Source: Haloprofundus salinisoli (GTDB taxonomy: Archaea; Halobacteriota; Halobacteria; Halobacteriales; Haloferacaceae). From it: a stretch of DNA of 64,000 nucleotides. The stretch covers positions 1,860,001 through 1,924,000 of the forward strand of contig NZ_CP083663.1 of NCBI RefSeq assembly GCF_020097815.1, written 5' to 3'. This document shows, one piece after another, positions 33,739 to 42,258 of the stretch. The position numbers and the translations under genes are program-made. The notes beneath the pieces were generated by a model. That model searched no databases and had not been told where the DNA came from. It saw nothing but the letters and a program-made list of their open reading frames with translations. Position 1 is the stretch's first letter, and each line of letters begins with the position of its first letter.

Positions 33739-33861
33739 CGCCCGGAGTTAGAAGGGAACGAACCTACCAGTTTCGGAGTGTCGTTCACGCCGTTTCCTCG
33801 GTGATCGTCGGAGCGGCCGAGGAACGCCGTCGGTCGGCCGTTGCGGGACTGTCGTCGCTGG

Positions 33862-34473
33862 TCAGTCGCCGCCGGACCGTCTGTGGCCGCCTGTCGCGTC
33901 CGAGACTTCCGTCACCTCGGCTGTCTCGGTCGGTGACGACGCGTCGTCAGTCTGGAGGTCCCGCGCCATCACGATCATCGGGTTGTCGTCGTTCAACTCG
34001 AAGGAGTCGTGAACCGTCTCCCACCCCTCCCGCTCGTACAGTCGCTGGGCGGGTTCGTTGTCGACGCCGGTCGTGAGAACGCTCGTTTCGTGCGAGAGCC
34101 CGCCGAGGACGGTGTCGTGGAGGTTCGTCCCCAGTCCGCGCTGGCGGGCGTCGCCGGCGACGGCCAGTTCGACGAACTCGAAGCAGTTTCGGAGCCACCG
34201 CTCGGTTCGCTCCGGGCCGAGCGCGGTAGCGAGCTGGTCGTGATAGAACTGGCCGGGTTCGGAGGTGTAGCCGTAGACGAAGCCGAGTACCTCGTGGTCT
34301 TCGACGGCTGCAAAGCCCCGGTACCCCGGGTACTCCGCGTGGCGCTCGAACTGCGTCGCCGCCTCGGCGCGACTCTCCCACCCGCGCTCCGAGTCGCTGT
34401 ACAGCTCCCAGTACAGCGAGACGGCGGCATCGAGGGCTGGGCTTCGACGGAAGAGCGGGATGAGGTCTGGCAT
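33862..34473 (-). CDS. GNAT-family N-acetyltransferase
   Basis: A 203-residue acetyltransferase. The acetyl-CoA loop is AGDARQRGLGTNLHD (motif A, Q/R-x-x-G-x-G), followed by VDNEPAQRLYEREGWE, the usual motif B. A disordered Ser/Thr/Glu tail of about 30 residues ends the protein. The substrate is unknown. It is upstream of ahbAB on the same strand but 120 nt away. Confidence 0.82.
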   Translation of the reverse strand: MPDLIPLFRRSPALDAAVSLYWELYSDSERGWESRAEAATQFERHAEYPGYRGFAAVEDHEVLGFVYGYTSEPGQFYHDQLATALGPERTERWLRNCFEFVELAVAGDARQRGLGTNLHDTVLGGLSHETSVLTTGVDNEPAQRLYEREGWETVHDSFELNDDNPMIVMARDLQTDDASSPTETAEVTEVSDATGGHRRSGGD

Positions 34474-34627
34474 CTGCCCTCCCGTTCGGAGTCCTCACAC
34501 ATCAGTCCCGTTCACGTGGCGGCTGGTAATACACGAGTCCGGACTGGTTTCGACGGCTCTCGGCGACTCCGGCGGCTTCGAGGGCGAGAGCGGGACGTTT
34601 TTGCACCACCCGTCCCAAGCCGCGCAC

Positions 34628-35689
34628 ATGGCGAACGCAACACAGGAGTTCGGCGAATGGCCGTTGAAACGGCTGATGACGGAGGTCTGTGGCTCCGGCC
34701 ACAAGTCGGCCGACGACCTCACCTCCGACCAAGCCCGGGAGGCGATGCAGCGCATCTTCGCGGGCGAACCCGACCCGACGACGCTCGGGGCGTTCTGGCT
34801 CGCAAACCGGTGGAAGCGCAACAACCCCGAGGAACTCGCCGCCTACACCGACGAGATGTGCGCCCGCGTCGAGTACGCCGAACCCGACGCCGACCCCGTC
34901 GACTGCGGCGCGAACTACGACGGCAAGGGGAGAACGGCAGTTCTCGGCGTCGCCGCCGGCGTCGTCGCCGCGGCCGCGGGCACGCCCGTCGTCACCCACT
35001 CGGGCGACCGCGTCCCGACGCAGAAGCAGGACGCCTACAAGCACGTCCTCGACGAACTCGGCGTCCGGACCGAACTCCAACCCCAGGAGTCCGCGGACAT
35101 GGTCGACGAGACCGGCTTCGGCTTCTACTACCAACCCGCGTTCAACCCGGCGGTCCACGACCTGTTCGACCGCCGCGACCAGATGGGCGTCCGGACGTTC
35201 GTCAACACCATCGAGACGCTGGCGAACCCCGCCAACGCCGACGTCCACCTCGGCTCGTTCTACCACCTCGCGTTCGCGAAGAAGGTGACCGACACGTTCG
35301 AGGCGAGCGACCACCACGACCTCCGCCGAGTCATCATGTTCCAGGGGATGGAGGGCTACGACGACATCCGCCCCGGCTACACGAAGGTCGCCGAGTGGAC
35401 CGACGGCGAGTTCGACGACTACGAGATCGAGACGCCGAACTACGGGATGGACTTCGACGCCGAGGACCTCGAAGTCGACGATGTGGCCGCCGACTCCGCG
35501 CGCATCACCAAGGAAGTCGTCGCCGGCGACCGAGACGACGAGTTCGCCGACGCCGTCGCGGTGAACGCGGCGTTCCGCATCTTCGCCCGTGAGGACGCAG
35601 ACGACCTCGAAACCGGACTGGAGATGGCCCGCGACGCCATCGCCGACGGCAGCGCCGAAGCGGTGCTCGACGACCTGCGGGCGTTCTGA
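34628..35689 (+). CDS. Anthranilate phosphoribosyltransferase-like protein (TrpD family)
   Basis: A 353-residue glycosyltransferase family 3 protein. The fold is recognisable (N-terminal helical domain, then a glycine-rich loop and HSGDRVPTQKQD), but the loop reads CGANYDGKGRTAVLGVAAG where true TrpD has GTGGDG...NIST. The protein therefore may not use anthranilate. No other tryptophan gene is nearby. The ATG at 34628 has a TTTTTG element about 30 nt upstream. Confidence 0.78.
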   Translation: MANATQEFGEWPLKRLMTEVCGSGHKSADDLTSDQAREAMQRIFAGEPDPTTLGAFWLANRWKRNNPEELAAYTDEMCARVEYAEPDADPVDCGANYDGKGRTAVLGVAAGVVAAAAGTPVVTHSGDRVPTQKQDAYKHVLDELGVRTELQPQESADMVDETGFGFYYQPAFNPAVHDLFDRRDQMGVRTFVNTIETLANPANADVHLGSFYHLAFAKKVTDTFEASDHHDLRRVIMFQGMEGYDDIRPGYTKVAEWTDGEFDDYEIETPNYGMDFDAEDLEVDDVAADSARITKEVVAGDRDDEFADAVAVNAAFRIFAREDADDLETGLEMARDAIADGSAEAVLDDLRAF

Positions 35690-35769
35690 GTTCGTTCTCG
35701 CTCTCGTCTTTTGGGTCGCTCTCTTTCTCTTCTCGCTCGTTTTCGGCGTCGACCGTCGGAAGCGACGGC

Positions 35770-35777
35770 GTTTATAC
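35770..35777 (+). promoter_or_regulatory. TATA box of the M20 amidohydrolase
   Basis: GTTTATAC is centred about 26 nt before the ATG at 35800. Confidence 0.6.
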
Positions 35778-35799
35778 GCTCTCCCGAAACTACTCGCCC

Positions 35800-37065
35800 A
35801 TGAGCATCCGTGATCTGTCGCTCACCGAGATTCGACGCGACCTGCACACCCACCCCGAAGCCGGGTGGAAGGAGTTCCGGACGACTGCGCTCGTCGCCGA
35901 GGAACTCGCCGGTCGCGGCTTCGACCTCCGACTCGGTCCCGAGGCGGTGAACGTCGACGGCCGACTGGGTCTCCCCACCGACGACGAACTCGCCGCGGCC
36001 GAGACGCGCGCCCGCGAACTTGGCGCGCCGGAAGCGTACCTCGACCGACTCGACGGCGTGAGCGGTCTCGTCGCCACCAAGGAGTACGGCGACGGGTCGG
36101 GACCGACCGTCGGCGTCCGCGTCGACATGGACGCGCTCGAACGACAGGAGGCGACCGACGACGACCACCGGCCCGCCCGCGAGGGGTTCGGCTCGAAACA
36201 CCCCGGCGAGATGCACGCCTGCGGCCACGACGGCCACACCGCCATCGGCGTCGGCATCGCCCGCGAGTTGGACGCCGAGGGTGGGTTCGACGGCACGCTC
36301 AAACTGTTCTTCCAACCCGCCGAGGAGGGCGGCCGCGGCGGCAAGCCGATGAGCGAGGCCGACCACTTTTCGGACGTCGACCACATGCTCGCGCTCCACC
36401 TCGGACTCGGTGAAGAGACGGGAACCGTCGTCGCCGGCTACGACAACCCGCTGTCGAACGCGAAACTCGACGTGGCGTTCCTCGGCGAACCCGCCCACGC
36501 CGGCGGCGCGCCGAACGAGGGACGGAACGCCATGCAGGCGCTGGCGACCGCGGTGCAGAACCTCTACGCCATCCCGCGCCACGCCGACGGCGCGACCCGA
36601 ATCAACGTCGGACAGGTCCACTCGCCGAACGCCCAGAACGTCATTAGCGAGGAGGCGCGCCTCCGCGTCGAGGTGCGCGGCGAGACCGCCGAACTGAACG
36701 AGTACATGCTCGACAAGGCGCGGCGCGTCGTCGAACACGCCGCCGCGATGCACGACTGCGAGTTCGAGACGAGTCTCTACGGGAAGACGACGACATTCGA
36801 GAACGACGCGGAGATGGTCGAAGCGGTGATGGAAGCAGCAGAGAGCGTCACGGCGGTCGACGAAATCAAGGAACGAAAACCGTTCGGCGGCAGCGAGGAC
36901 GCCTCGTATCTCATCCGCGAGGTGCAGCGAAACGGCGGGACGGCGTCGTACGTCGGCATCGGCGCGTCGAACCCGGCGGGTCACCACACCGCGTACTTCG
37001 ACATCGAGGAGGAATCGTTAGACATCGGCGTTGACGTGACCTGCGAGACGATTCGCGGGCTCTGA
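35800..37065 (+). CDS. M20-family amidohydrolase (aminobenzoyl-glutamate hydrolase-like)
   Basis: A 421-residue metallohydrolase of the M20D group. Metal ligands lie in VRVDMDAL and HACGHDGHTA (about 138-147), FQPAEEG gives the catalytic Glu pair, and GHHTAYFD supplies the last His. Such enzymes split N-acyl amino acids, hippurate or p-aminobenzoyl-glutamate. The insertion around residues 45-80 is longer than usual. Substrate unknown. Next to it lies a lipoprotein and an AstE-like hydrolase on the other strand. Confidence 0.88.
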   Translation: MSIRDLSLTEIRRDLHTHPEAGWKEFRTTALVAEELAGRGFDLRLGPEAVNVDGRLGLPTDDELAAAETRARELGAPEAYLDRLDGVSGLVATKEYGDGSGPTVGVRVDMDALERQEATDDDHRPAREGFGSKHPGEMHACGHDGHTAIGVGIARELDAEGGFDGTLKLFFQPAEEGGRGGKPMSEADHFSDVDHMLALHLGLGEETGTVVAGYDNPLSNAKLDVAFLGEPAHAGGAPNEGRNAMQALATAVQNLYAIPRHADGATRINVGQVHSPNAQNVISEEARLRVEVRGETAELNEYMLDKARRVVEHAAAMHDCEFETSLYGKTTTFENDAEMVEAVMEAAESVTAVDEIKERKPFGGSEDASYLIREVQRNGGTASYVGIGASNPAGHHTAYFDIEEESLDIGVDVTCETIRGL

Positions 37066-37076
37066 GTCGCGGGACG

Positions 37077-37706
37077 TCAGACGACTTCGAACAGCGCACC
37101 CAACGCCACCCGGTCGGTGTCGACGCCCCACACAGCCCTGCTGGCATCCAGACAGTACCGCCCCGACTCGAACTCGACGCCGACGGCCGCCCGGTCGCTG
37201 TCGTACGTTCGGCCACCTTCGGTGTCGACCGGGACCGTCCACGTCCACGACTCGCCCGAGGGAATCTGGTCGGCCGGTTCCTCGACCATCTCTCTGACGT
37301 CTGCGTTCTCCCACCCGCCGTCGCGTTCGCGCCATATCGTCCACGCGAAGGGGTTGATGGAGACTCGCCCGTCCAGCCGGTTGACCAGCGAGAACTCGAC
37401 TTCGTCGCCTACTTCGAGTTCTTCCGCAGATGGTCGGAGGTAGACCGCCGTCTCGGCGGTCGCCTCGTGGTAACAGCCGTCGACGTCGTCGGGACACGAC
37501 TCGTCGGCAAAGTGTGATTCACCCGGCGAGTCACCGACCAGCGTCGGCTCCGGAGTTTCCGTTTCCGCCTCCGTCTCGGCCGGAGTCATCGTCGACGTTT
37601 CCGGCGGCGTCGACTCCGCGGGGTCTTCGTCGCTCGGAGCGGACTGACAGCCGGCGAGGCCGACGAGCAGTGACGCCGACGAGGCGAGGAGGGCGCGGCG
37701 GTGCAT
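37077..37706 (-). CDS. Lipoprotein of unknown function
   Basis: A 209-residue exported protein with lipobox LAGC (Cys20), an acidic Thr/Glu/Pro linker (24-55) and a beta-rich domain resembling a bacterial immunoglobulin-like or DUF fold (VYLRPSAEELEVGDEVEFSLVN). Two cysteines in SCPDDVDGCYH may form a disulfide. No family is assigned with confidence. It converges on the M20 gene and follows the AstE-like gene on the same strand. Confidence 0.72.
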   Translation of the reverse strand: MHRRALLASSASLLVGLAGCQSAPSDEDPAESTPPETSTMTPAETEAETETPEPTLVGDSPGESHFADESCPDDVDGCYHEATAETAVYLRPSAEELEVGDEVEFSLVNRLDGRVSINPFAWTIWRERDGGWENADVREMVEEPADQIPSGESWTWTVPVDTEGGRTYDSDRAAVGVEFESGRYCLDASRAVWGVDTDRVALGALFEVV

Positions 37707-37763
37707 ACTCGTCGGTCCCCTGCACCCGATAAATGTCTTCTGCCGAGAACAACGAGCGTCGAA

Positions 37764-38732
37764 CTACTCTACGTCCAGCAGCGCCACGCCGACGAGCGTC
37801 TGTCCGGCCGTCACCGTCGACTCCAGCGCGACCGAGTAAAGGATACCGTCGCGGTCGGCTTCGACCTCTTGTAGAACTTCGTACGTCGTCGGGTCGAAAA
37901 CGCGGCCGAGATGGTCGCCCGAGGAGATCGACTGGCCGAGTTCGACGCCGTCGTCGACGAGGAACAGCCCCGAGTCGGCGGCTTTCACGCGGCCGAGGTG
38001 GTTGCGCGCGACGGTGCCGTCCCACTTTTTTCCGTCGCCGTCGCCGGAGTCGAGCATCCCCATATGTTCGAGCACGCCGAACATGCCCTCGACGCCCGTC
38101 TCGATGGCCGGTTCGACCAGTTGCTTGTTGTGCGCGAGTTCCGGCGTGATAGACGGAATCCCCTCGCGCGTGGCGGCGACGCGGAACTTCCCGCCGAAGT
38201 TGCGTTCCGACCACTCGGTGTCGGCGTCGTCGCCGGCGGCCTCCGCGAGAAGCAGATCCGCGCCGAACGCCTCGGCGAGCGCCCGGCACTCCGCGTCGCC
38301 CTTCAGGTAGACGGTGTGCGTGAGCATGTCCGGACTGCCGGTATGCAGGTCGACGATGGCGTCTGCGTCGCCGGCGTACTCCCAGAGGCGGGCGGCGATG
38401 CGCTGGTGCAGCGACCCGTCGGCGTCGCCGGGCCAGACGCGGTTCAGGTTCGGGTTCACGGAGTCGAGAACCTCGGGGGTGGTGTAGGAGACGTGGTCGA
38501 ACGTGAGCGGGTCGGCGACGGGGACGGCGACCACGGTGCCGCGGAGTTCGTCGTGGTCGAGGCGTTCGTGGAAGCGCCGCAGCACTTCGGTGCCGTTGAT
38601 TTCGCGGCCGTGCTGTGCGGCTTGGACGTACAGCGTCGGACCGTCCTCGTCGCCCTCGTACGTGTGAACCGTCGTCTCGACGGGGACGCCGGAGGGGAGT
38701 CGCGTGAGCGTGATTCGCTCTGCGGTGTGCAT
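37764..38732 (-). CDS. Succinylglutamate desuccinylase/aspartoacylase-family metallohydrolase
   Basis: A 322-residue zinc carboxypeptidase-fold protein. Zinc ligands His41 and Glu44 (HGREINGTE) and the later DLHTG His are in place; a Glu in TPELA is the likely base. The C-terminal about 90 residues form a barrel-sandwich-like domain. The family removes acyl groups from N-acyl amino acids, and the neighbouring M20 enzyme could act on related compounds. The ATG at 38732 is chosen since the upstream frame is Arg-rich. Confidence 0.85.
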   Translation of the reverse strand: MHTAERITLTRLPSGVPVETTVHTYEGDEDGPTLYVQAAQHGREINGTEVLRRFHERLDHDELRGTVVAVPVADPLTFDHVSYTTPEVLDSVNPNLNRVWPGDADGSLHQRIAARLWEYAGDADAIVDLHTGSPDMLTHTVYLKGDAECRALAEAFGADLLLAEAAGDDADTEWSERNFGGKFRVAATREGIPSITPELAHNKQLVEPAIETGVEGMFGVLEHMGMLDSGDGDGKKWDGTVARNHLGRVKAADSGLFLVDDGVELGQSISSGDHLGRVFDPTTYEVLQEVEADRDGILYSVALESTVTAGQTLVGVALLDVE

Positions 38733-38942
38733 GATTTTCACTCGGCGTGAGGGGTGATGTATCTGCGGGTGACGGAATCGGAGACGGCGGTCGCTCTCGC
38801 GGGGACGCTCTGGTTCGCGTCGGCGACGAGAGGACGGTCGACGACGTAGCGTCGCTACGACTCGTGAGACACAGCCCGCTCGCCGCCGGCAGACGTTGTG
38901 ACTTACCGAACGACTTTCCTCGCTTCCAATCACCACGTCCTC

Positions 38943-39635
38943 ATGAGACGTTCCCCCGCTCGTCGCCCGGTCCTCCGTGCTGTCGGTCTCTCGCTCGCTG
39001 TCGGTCTCGCCGGCTGCGCCGGTCGAAACCGAAACTCCGGGGGCGATACGGACGACCGCACGTCAACGGGCTTTTTGACCTCCGAAGCCAACGACTCGGA
39101 TATGGCCGACCAGGAGAACCCTGACAATCCGACAGCGGTACTCAAAACCAACCACGGCGACATCACCGTCGAACTCTTCGAAGAGCGCGTCCCGCGCACC
39201 GTCGACAACTTCGTCGGACTGGCGACGGGCCAGAAGGAGTGGACCGACCCCGAAACGGGCGAGACGAAAGACGGAGAACCGCTCTATCAGGACGTGCTGT
39301 TTCACCGAATCATCGAGGGCTTCATGATTCAGGGCGGCGATCCGACTGGAACCGGCCGCGGCGGCCCCGGCTACCAGTTCGACGACGAGTTCCACGACGA
39401 GCTCGGCCACGACGGCCCCGGCGTGCTCTCGATGGCGAACTCCGGGCCGAACACGAACGGGTCGCAGTTCTTCATCACGCTCGACGCCCAACCGCACCTC
39501 GACGGCCGCCACTCGGTGTTCGGCAAGGTCATCGACGGGATGGACGTCGTCCGCGAGATCGGGTCCACCCCGACGGACCGCAACGACAAGCCGACCGAAG
39601 ACGTCGTCCTTGAATCGGTCGCCATCTACCGGTAA
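38943..39635 (+). CDS. Cyclophilin peptidyl-prolyl isomerase with lipoprotein signal
   Basis: A cyclophilin ([54 protein letters not shown]) that helps proline isomerisation. From the ATG at 38943 it is 230 residues and begins with an RR-containing signal and lipobox LAGC (Cys25), so it would be a surface lipoprotein. An internal ATG at 39102 gives a 177-residue cytoplasmic form that matches the usual family start, with its own TATA box. Both products may be made. Confidence 0.88.
   Translation: MRRSPARRPVLRAVGLSLAVGLAGCAGRNRNSGGDTDDRTSTGFLTSEANDSDMADQENPDNPTAVLKTNHGDITVELFEERVPRTVDNFVGLATGQKEWTDPETGETKDGEPLYQDVLFHRIIEGFMIQGGDPTGTGRGGPGYQFDDEFHDELGHDGPGVLSMANSGPNTNGSQFFITLDAQPHLDGRHSVFGKVIDGMDVVREIGSTPTDRNDKPTEDVVLESVAIYR
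39071..39077 (+). promoter_or_regulatory. Internal TATA-like element before the second cyclophilin start
   Basis: CTTTTTG is centred about 28 nt before the internal ATG at 39102, inside the coding region of the long form. The spacing matches a leaderless start. Confidence 0.4.
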
Positions 39636-39707
39636 TCGGCGTCCGACGCCCGAATCCACGCAGTTTCTCACGCTTTTTCAACAATCGCCGCAGTACGGTT
39701 GCACGTC

Positions 39708-39737
39708 TATATAAAATCCCGTGGGAATTTTTATATA
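39708..39737. promoter_or_regulatory. Palindromic promoter: back-to-back TATA boxes upstream of DUF5802 gene
   Basis: TATATAAAATCCC and GGGAATTTTTATATA form a near-perfect hyphenated palindrome with two extra bases in the right arm. The right arm is the TATA box of the gene at 39766 (about 32 nt away). The left arm would drive transcription the other way, antisense to the end of the cyclophilin gene, or the whole may be an operator. Confidence 0.6.
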
Positions 39738-39765
39738 CGAGAGTGATAGACAGTCACATGCACAG

Positions 39766-40110
39766 ATGTTCGAACGATTCTCCAGCGGCTACTACCTCGG
39801 TGAACTGTACATCGAACCGATCGACTGCGACCGTCCCGTGATTCACCGAGCAGACCACGAGCGGATGAACGAGCAACTGTACCTCACCGGTGAGGGCGTC
39901 GAACGACTCGACGCACCGCTCGTAATGAAACTCGACACAGCTCACTTCCCCGTTCTCGGCGACGACGACGTGCCGACGGGGACGCTCGCGCTCCCCGAGT
40001 CGATGGCGACCGACGACCTCCCGGACTCCCGCGAAGTGTTGCTCGCGACGGCCGACCGCGCGTCCGAACTGCTCCGCTACGCCGGCTACGAGGCCCCGAC
40101 CGGGACCTGA
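39766..40110 (+). CDS. Conserved haloarchaeal protein (DUF5802)
   Basis: A 114-residue protein whose start MFERFSSGYYLGELYIEP is characteristic of DUF5802, found widely in haloarchaea. The MKLDTAHFPVLGDDDVPTGTLALP segment is also typical. The function is unknown. The ATG at 39766 lies behind a strong TATA box within a palindrome, so expression is probably high or regulated. Confidence 0.85.
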   Translation: MFERFSSGYYLGELYIEPIDCDRPVIHRADHERMNEQLYLTGEGVERLDAPLVMKLDTAHFPVLGDDDVPTGTLALPESMATDDLPDSREVLLATADRASELLRYAGYEAPTGT

Positions 40111-40229
40111 ATCGGCCGCTGCGCCCCCGTCACGACTGACGCGTCGGCCGCCACTGGCACCGACCGCCGCCCACTGAGACCGACCGCCGACCCCCGGAGT
40201 TGAAGTCCCCGGCCGCCACCTCTCGGGGT

Positions 40230-41123
40230 ATGCTCGACGAGCTGCTCGGCCGCGCCGAGTTGAAGCGGCGTATCGAGGAACTGGAGGAGGAAAACCACCA
40301 CCTCGAACGCCGCGCCGCCGCCGAGGAGGAACGCAGAGCCGACGCCGTCACCGCCCGACAGGAGGCCGAAGAGCGCGTCAACCGCCTCGAAGACCGCATC
40401 GCCGAACTCGACGACCGGGTCGACAGACTGCAGGACGACGGGGACGAAGACGTCGACTTCCGCGGGACCGAGACGCTCCGCGGCGCTCGCCTCGACGAGA
40501 TACTCGACCGCCTCGGTTCGTTCGAAACCGGACCGGAGGGCGCGCTCACCGCGATGGTCGACGGCGATTCGCTGCCCGAGGCCGTCGAAGACGCCTTCGG
40601 CGAGCGCGCGGCGCTGGTCCGCCGCGCCGCGCCGTGTCTGATTTACACGGACGATGCCGACCTCGTGAGCGCGGCGCTGTCGCCGCCGCGTCCCCCCGAA
40701 GCGTTCTGCGAGTGGGGCGAGTCGTTACGGGTCGACGAGTCGTGGTTCCGGCCGACGGGTCGCTTCGCGTTCGCCGTCGCCCGCGCGGATCTCTTCGCGC
40801 TCGGCGAGTACGACGGCCGCCAGCGACTCGAAGAACGCGGGTTCGAGAGCGACGTGAAGGAGAAACACTCGAAGGGCGGGTTCTCGCAGGCGCGGTTCGA
40901 GCGCATCCGCGACGGCCAGATCGCGGAGCACGTCGAGAAGTGCCGCGAGGCAATCGAGGACAGCGACGCCGAGACGACGATTCTCGTCGGCGACCGCGAA
41001 GTCGTCCGCGAGCTACGCGACGCGGTGGACGCGACGGCGACGAGCGACGCGGGCGGGTCGCCCGAGGAGGCGCTGGAGGAGGGTTTCCGCGACTTCTGGA
41101 CGACGCGGCTCTCGCTCGTCTGA
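40230..41123 (+). CDS. Vms1/Ankzf1-family (VLRF1-type) release factor or peptidyl-tRNA hydrolase
   Basis: A 297-residue protein. The first 75 residues are a charged coiled coil; the rest is an eRF1-like catalytic fold. The motif KGGFSQARFERIRDGQI (about 213-229) holds a Gln equivalent to the GGQ Gln of release factors, as in VLRF1 and Vms1, which free peptides from stalled ribosome 60S/50S complexes. The C-terminus resembles the eRF1 domain 3-like end. The ATG at 40230 starts the coiled coil directly. Confidence 0.82.
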   Translation: MLDELLGRAELKRRIEELEEENHHLERRAAAEEERRADAVTARQEAEERVNRLEDRIAELDDRVDRLQDDGDEDVDFRGTETLRGARLDEILDRLGSFETGPEGALTAMVDGDSLPEAVEDAFGERAALVRRAAPCLIYTDDADLVSAALSPPRPPEAFCEWGESLRVDESWFRPTGRFAFAVARADLFALGEYDGRQRLEERGFESDVKEKHSKGGFSQARFERIRDGQIAEHVEKCREAIEDSDAETTILVGDREVVRELRDAVDATATSDAGGSPEEALEEGFRDFWTTRLSLV

Positions 41124-41182
41124 GTCTCACTCCCGGCTCTCTGGCCTCCGCCGCATTGCGGCACAACGCACCGCTGGCAACC

Positions 41183-41190
41183 GATTTATG
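41183..41190 (+). promoter_or_regulatory. TATA box of the dgcN-dgcA operon
   Basis: GATTTATG is centred about 29 nt before the ATG at 41215, which supports that start over the upstream ATG at 41188. Confidence 0.55.
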
Positions 41191-41214
41191 GCGTCCTATT
41201 GCGTCCACCCGGGT

Positions 41215-42258
41215 ATGACTGCTACCGGGACCGAGAGTCGTCGTCTCGTCATCCTCGCCCACGAGAAGTTCCCCGACCGCGCGAAGACCGCGACAGGGGT
41301 GATGCGCTACGGAAACGACGAAATCGTCGCTGTCCTCGACCGAGACCGCGCCGGAACGCGAGTCCGCGACCATCGCGCGGACCTTCCCGACGCTCCTATC
41401 GTCGCCTCGTTCGAGGACGTGCCGGACGCCGAGTCGGTCGACGCGCTGCTCGTCGGTATCGCGCCCATCGGCGGCGGGTTCGACGAGACGTGGCGACCCG
41501 ACGTCCGTACCGCCATCGAATCCGGCTGCGACGTCGTCGCGGGACTGCACTACTTCCTCGAAGATGACGAGGAGTTCGCCGCGCTCGCGGCCGACCACGG
41601 CGTCGACCTCGTCGACGTGCGCAAGCCCGACCCCGACCTCACCGTCGCGCAGGGCGTCGCCGACCAGGTGTCGGCCGACGTGGTGCTCACCGTCGGCACC
41701 GACTGCTCCGTCGGGAAGATGACGGCGACGCTCGAACTCGTCGAGGCCGCCCGCGAGGCGGAGATCGACGCGGCGTTCGTCCCCACCGGCCAGACCGGAA
41801 TCATGATCTCGGGGTGGGGCAACCCCATCGACCGCGTGGTGAGCGACTTCACCGCCGGGGCCGTCGAGGAGATGATTCTCGAAATCGGCGACGACCACGA
41901 GATGCTGTTCGTCGAAGGCCAGGGCAGCATCGTCCACCCCGCCTACTCGGCGGTCACCTGCGGCATCCTCCACGGCTCGATGGCCGACAAACTCGTGCTC
42001 TGTCACGAGGCGGGCCGAGAGGAAATCCACGGCTACGAGTCGTTCTCGCTCCCGCCGCTGTCGGAATACGTCGACCTCTACGAGTCGCTCGGGTCGGCGG
42101 TCCACGAAACCGAGGTCGTCGCCGGCGCGCTCAACGCCTCGGCGCTGTCGGACGCCGAAGCCGAGAACGCCGTCGACGCGTACGCGGACGAACTCGGCGT
42201 CCCCGCCAGCGACCCCGTCCGATTCGGATGCGACGAGATTCTGGAGGCGCTTCGGTGA
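41215..42258 (+). CDS. dgcN: DUF1611 protein, DgcN-like N-acetyltransferase
   Basis: A 347-residue protein of the DUF1611 family. A Rossmann-like N-terminal half is followed by a P-loop-like segment TVGTDCSVGKMTATLELV (about 160-177). In Pseudoalteromonas a DUF1611 protein (DgcN) acetylates D-glutamate and the neighbouring enolase-type DgcA racemises the product to the L form. Here the same two families overlap by 4 nt, so a related pathway is likely. The true substrate is not proven. Confidence 0.8.
   Translation: MTATGTESRRLVILAHEKFPDRAKTATGVMRYGNDEIVAVLDRDRAGTRVRDHRADLPDAPIVASFEDVPDAESVDALLVGIAPIGGGFDETWRPDVRTAIESGCDVVAGLHYFLEDDEEFAALAADHGVDLVDVRKPDPDLTVAQGVADQVSADVVLTVGTDCSVGKMTATLELVEAAREAEIDAAFVPTGQTGIMISGWGNPIDRVVSDFTAGAVEEMILEIGDDHEMLFVEGQGSIVHPAYSAVTCGILHGSMADKLVLCHEAGREEIHGYESFSLPPLSEYVDLYESLGSAVHETEVVAGALNASALSDAEAENAVDAYADELGVPASDPVRFGCDEILEALR

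Noticed and set aside
38759-38851. 30-codon plus-strand frame from the ATG at 38759
   Set aside because: No TATA box at the right distance and no recognisable sequence; likely chance in a 210-base gap.
40086-40549. Short minus-strand frames opposite the Vms1-type gene
   Set aside because: Ser/Arg-rich mirror frames without motifs.
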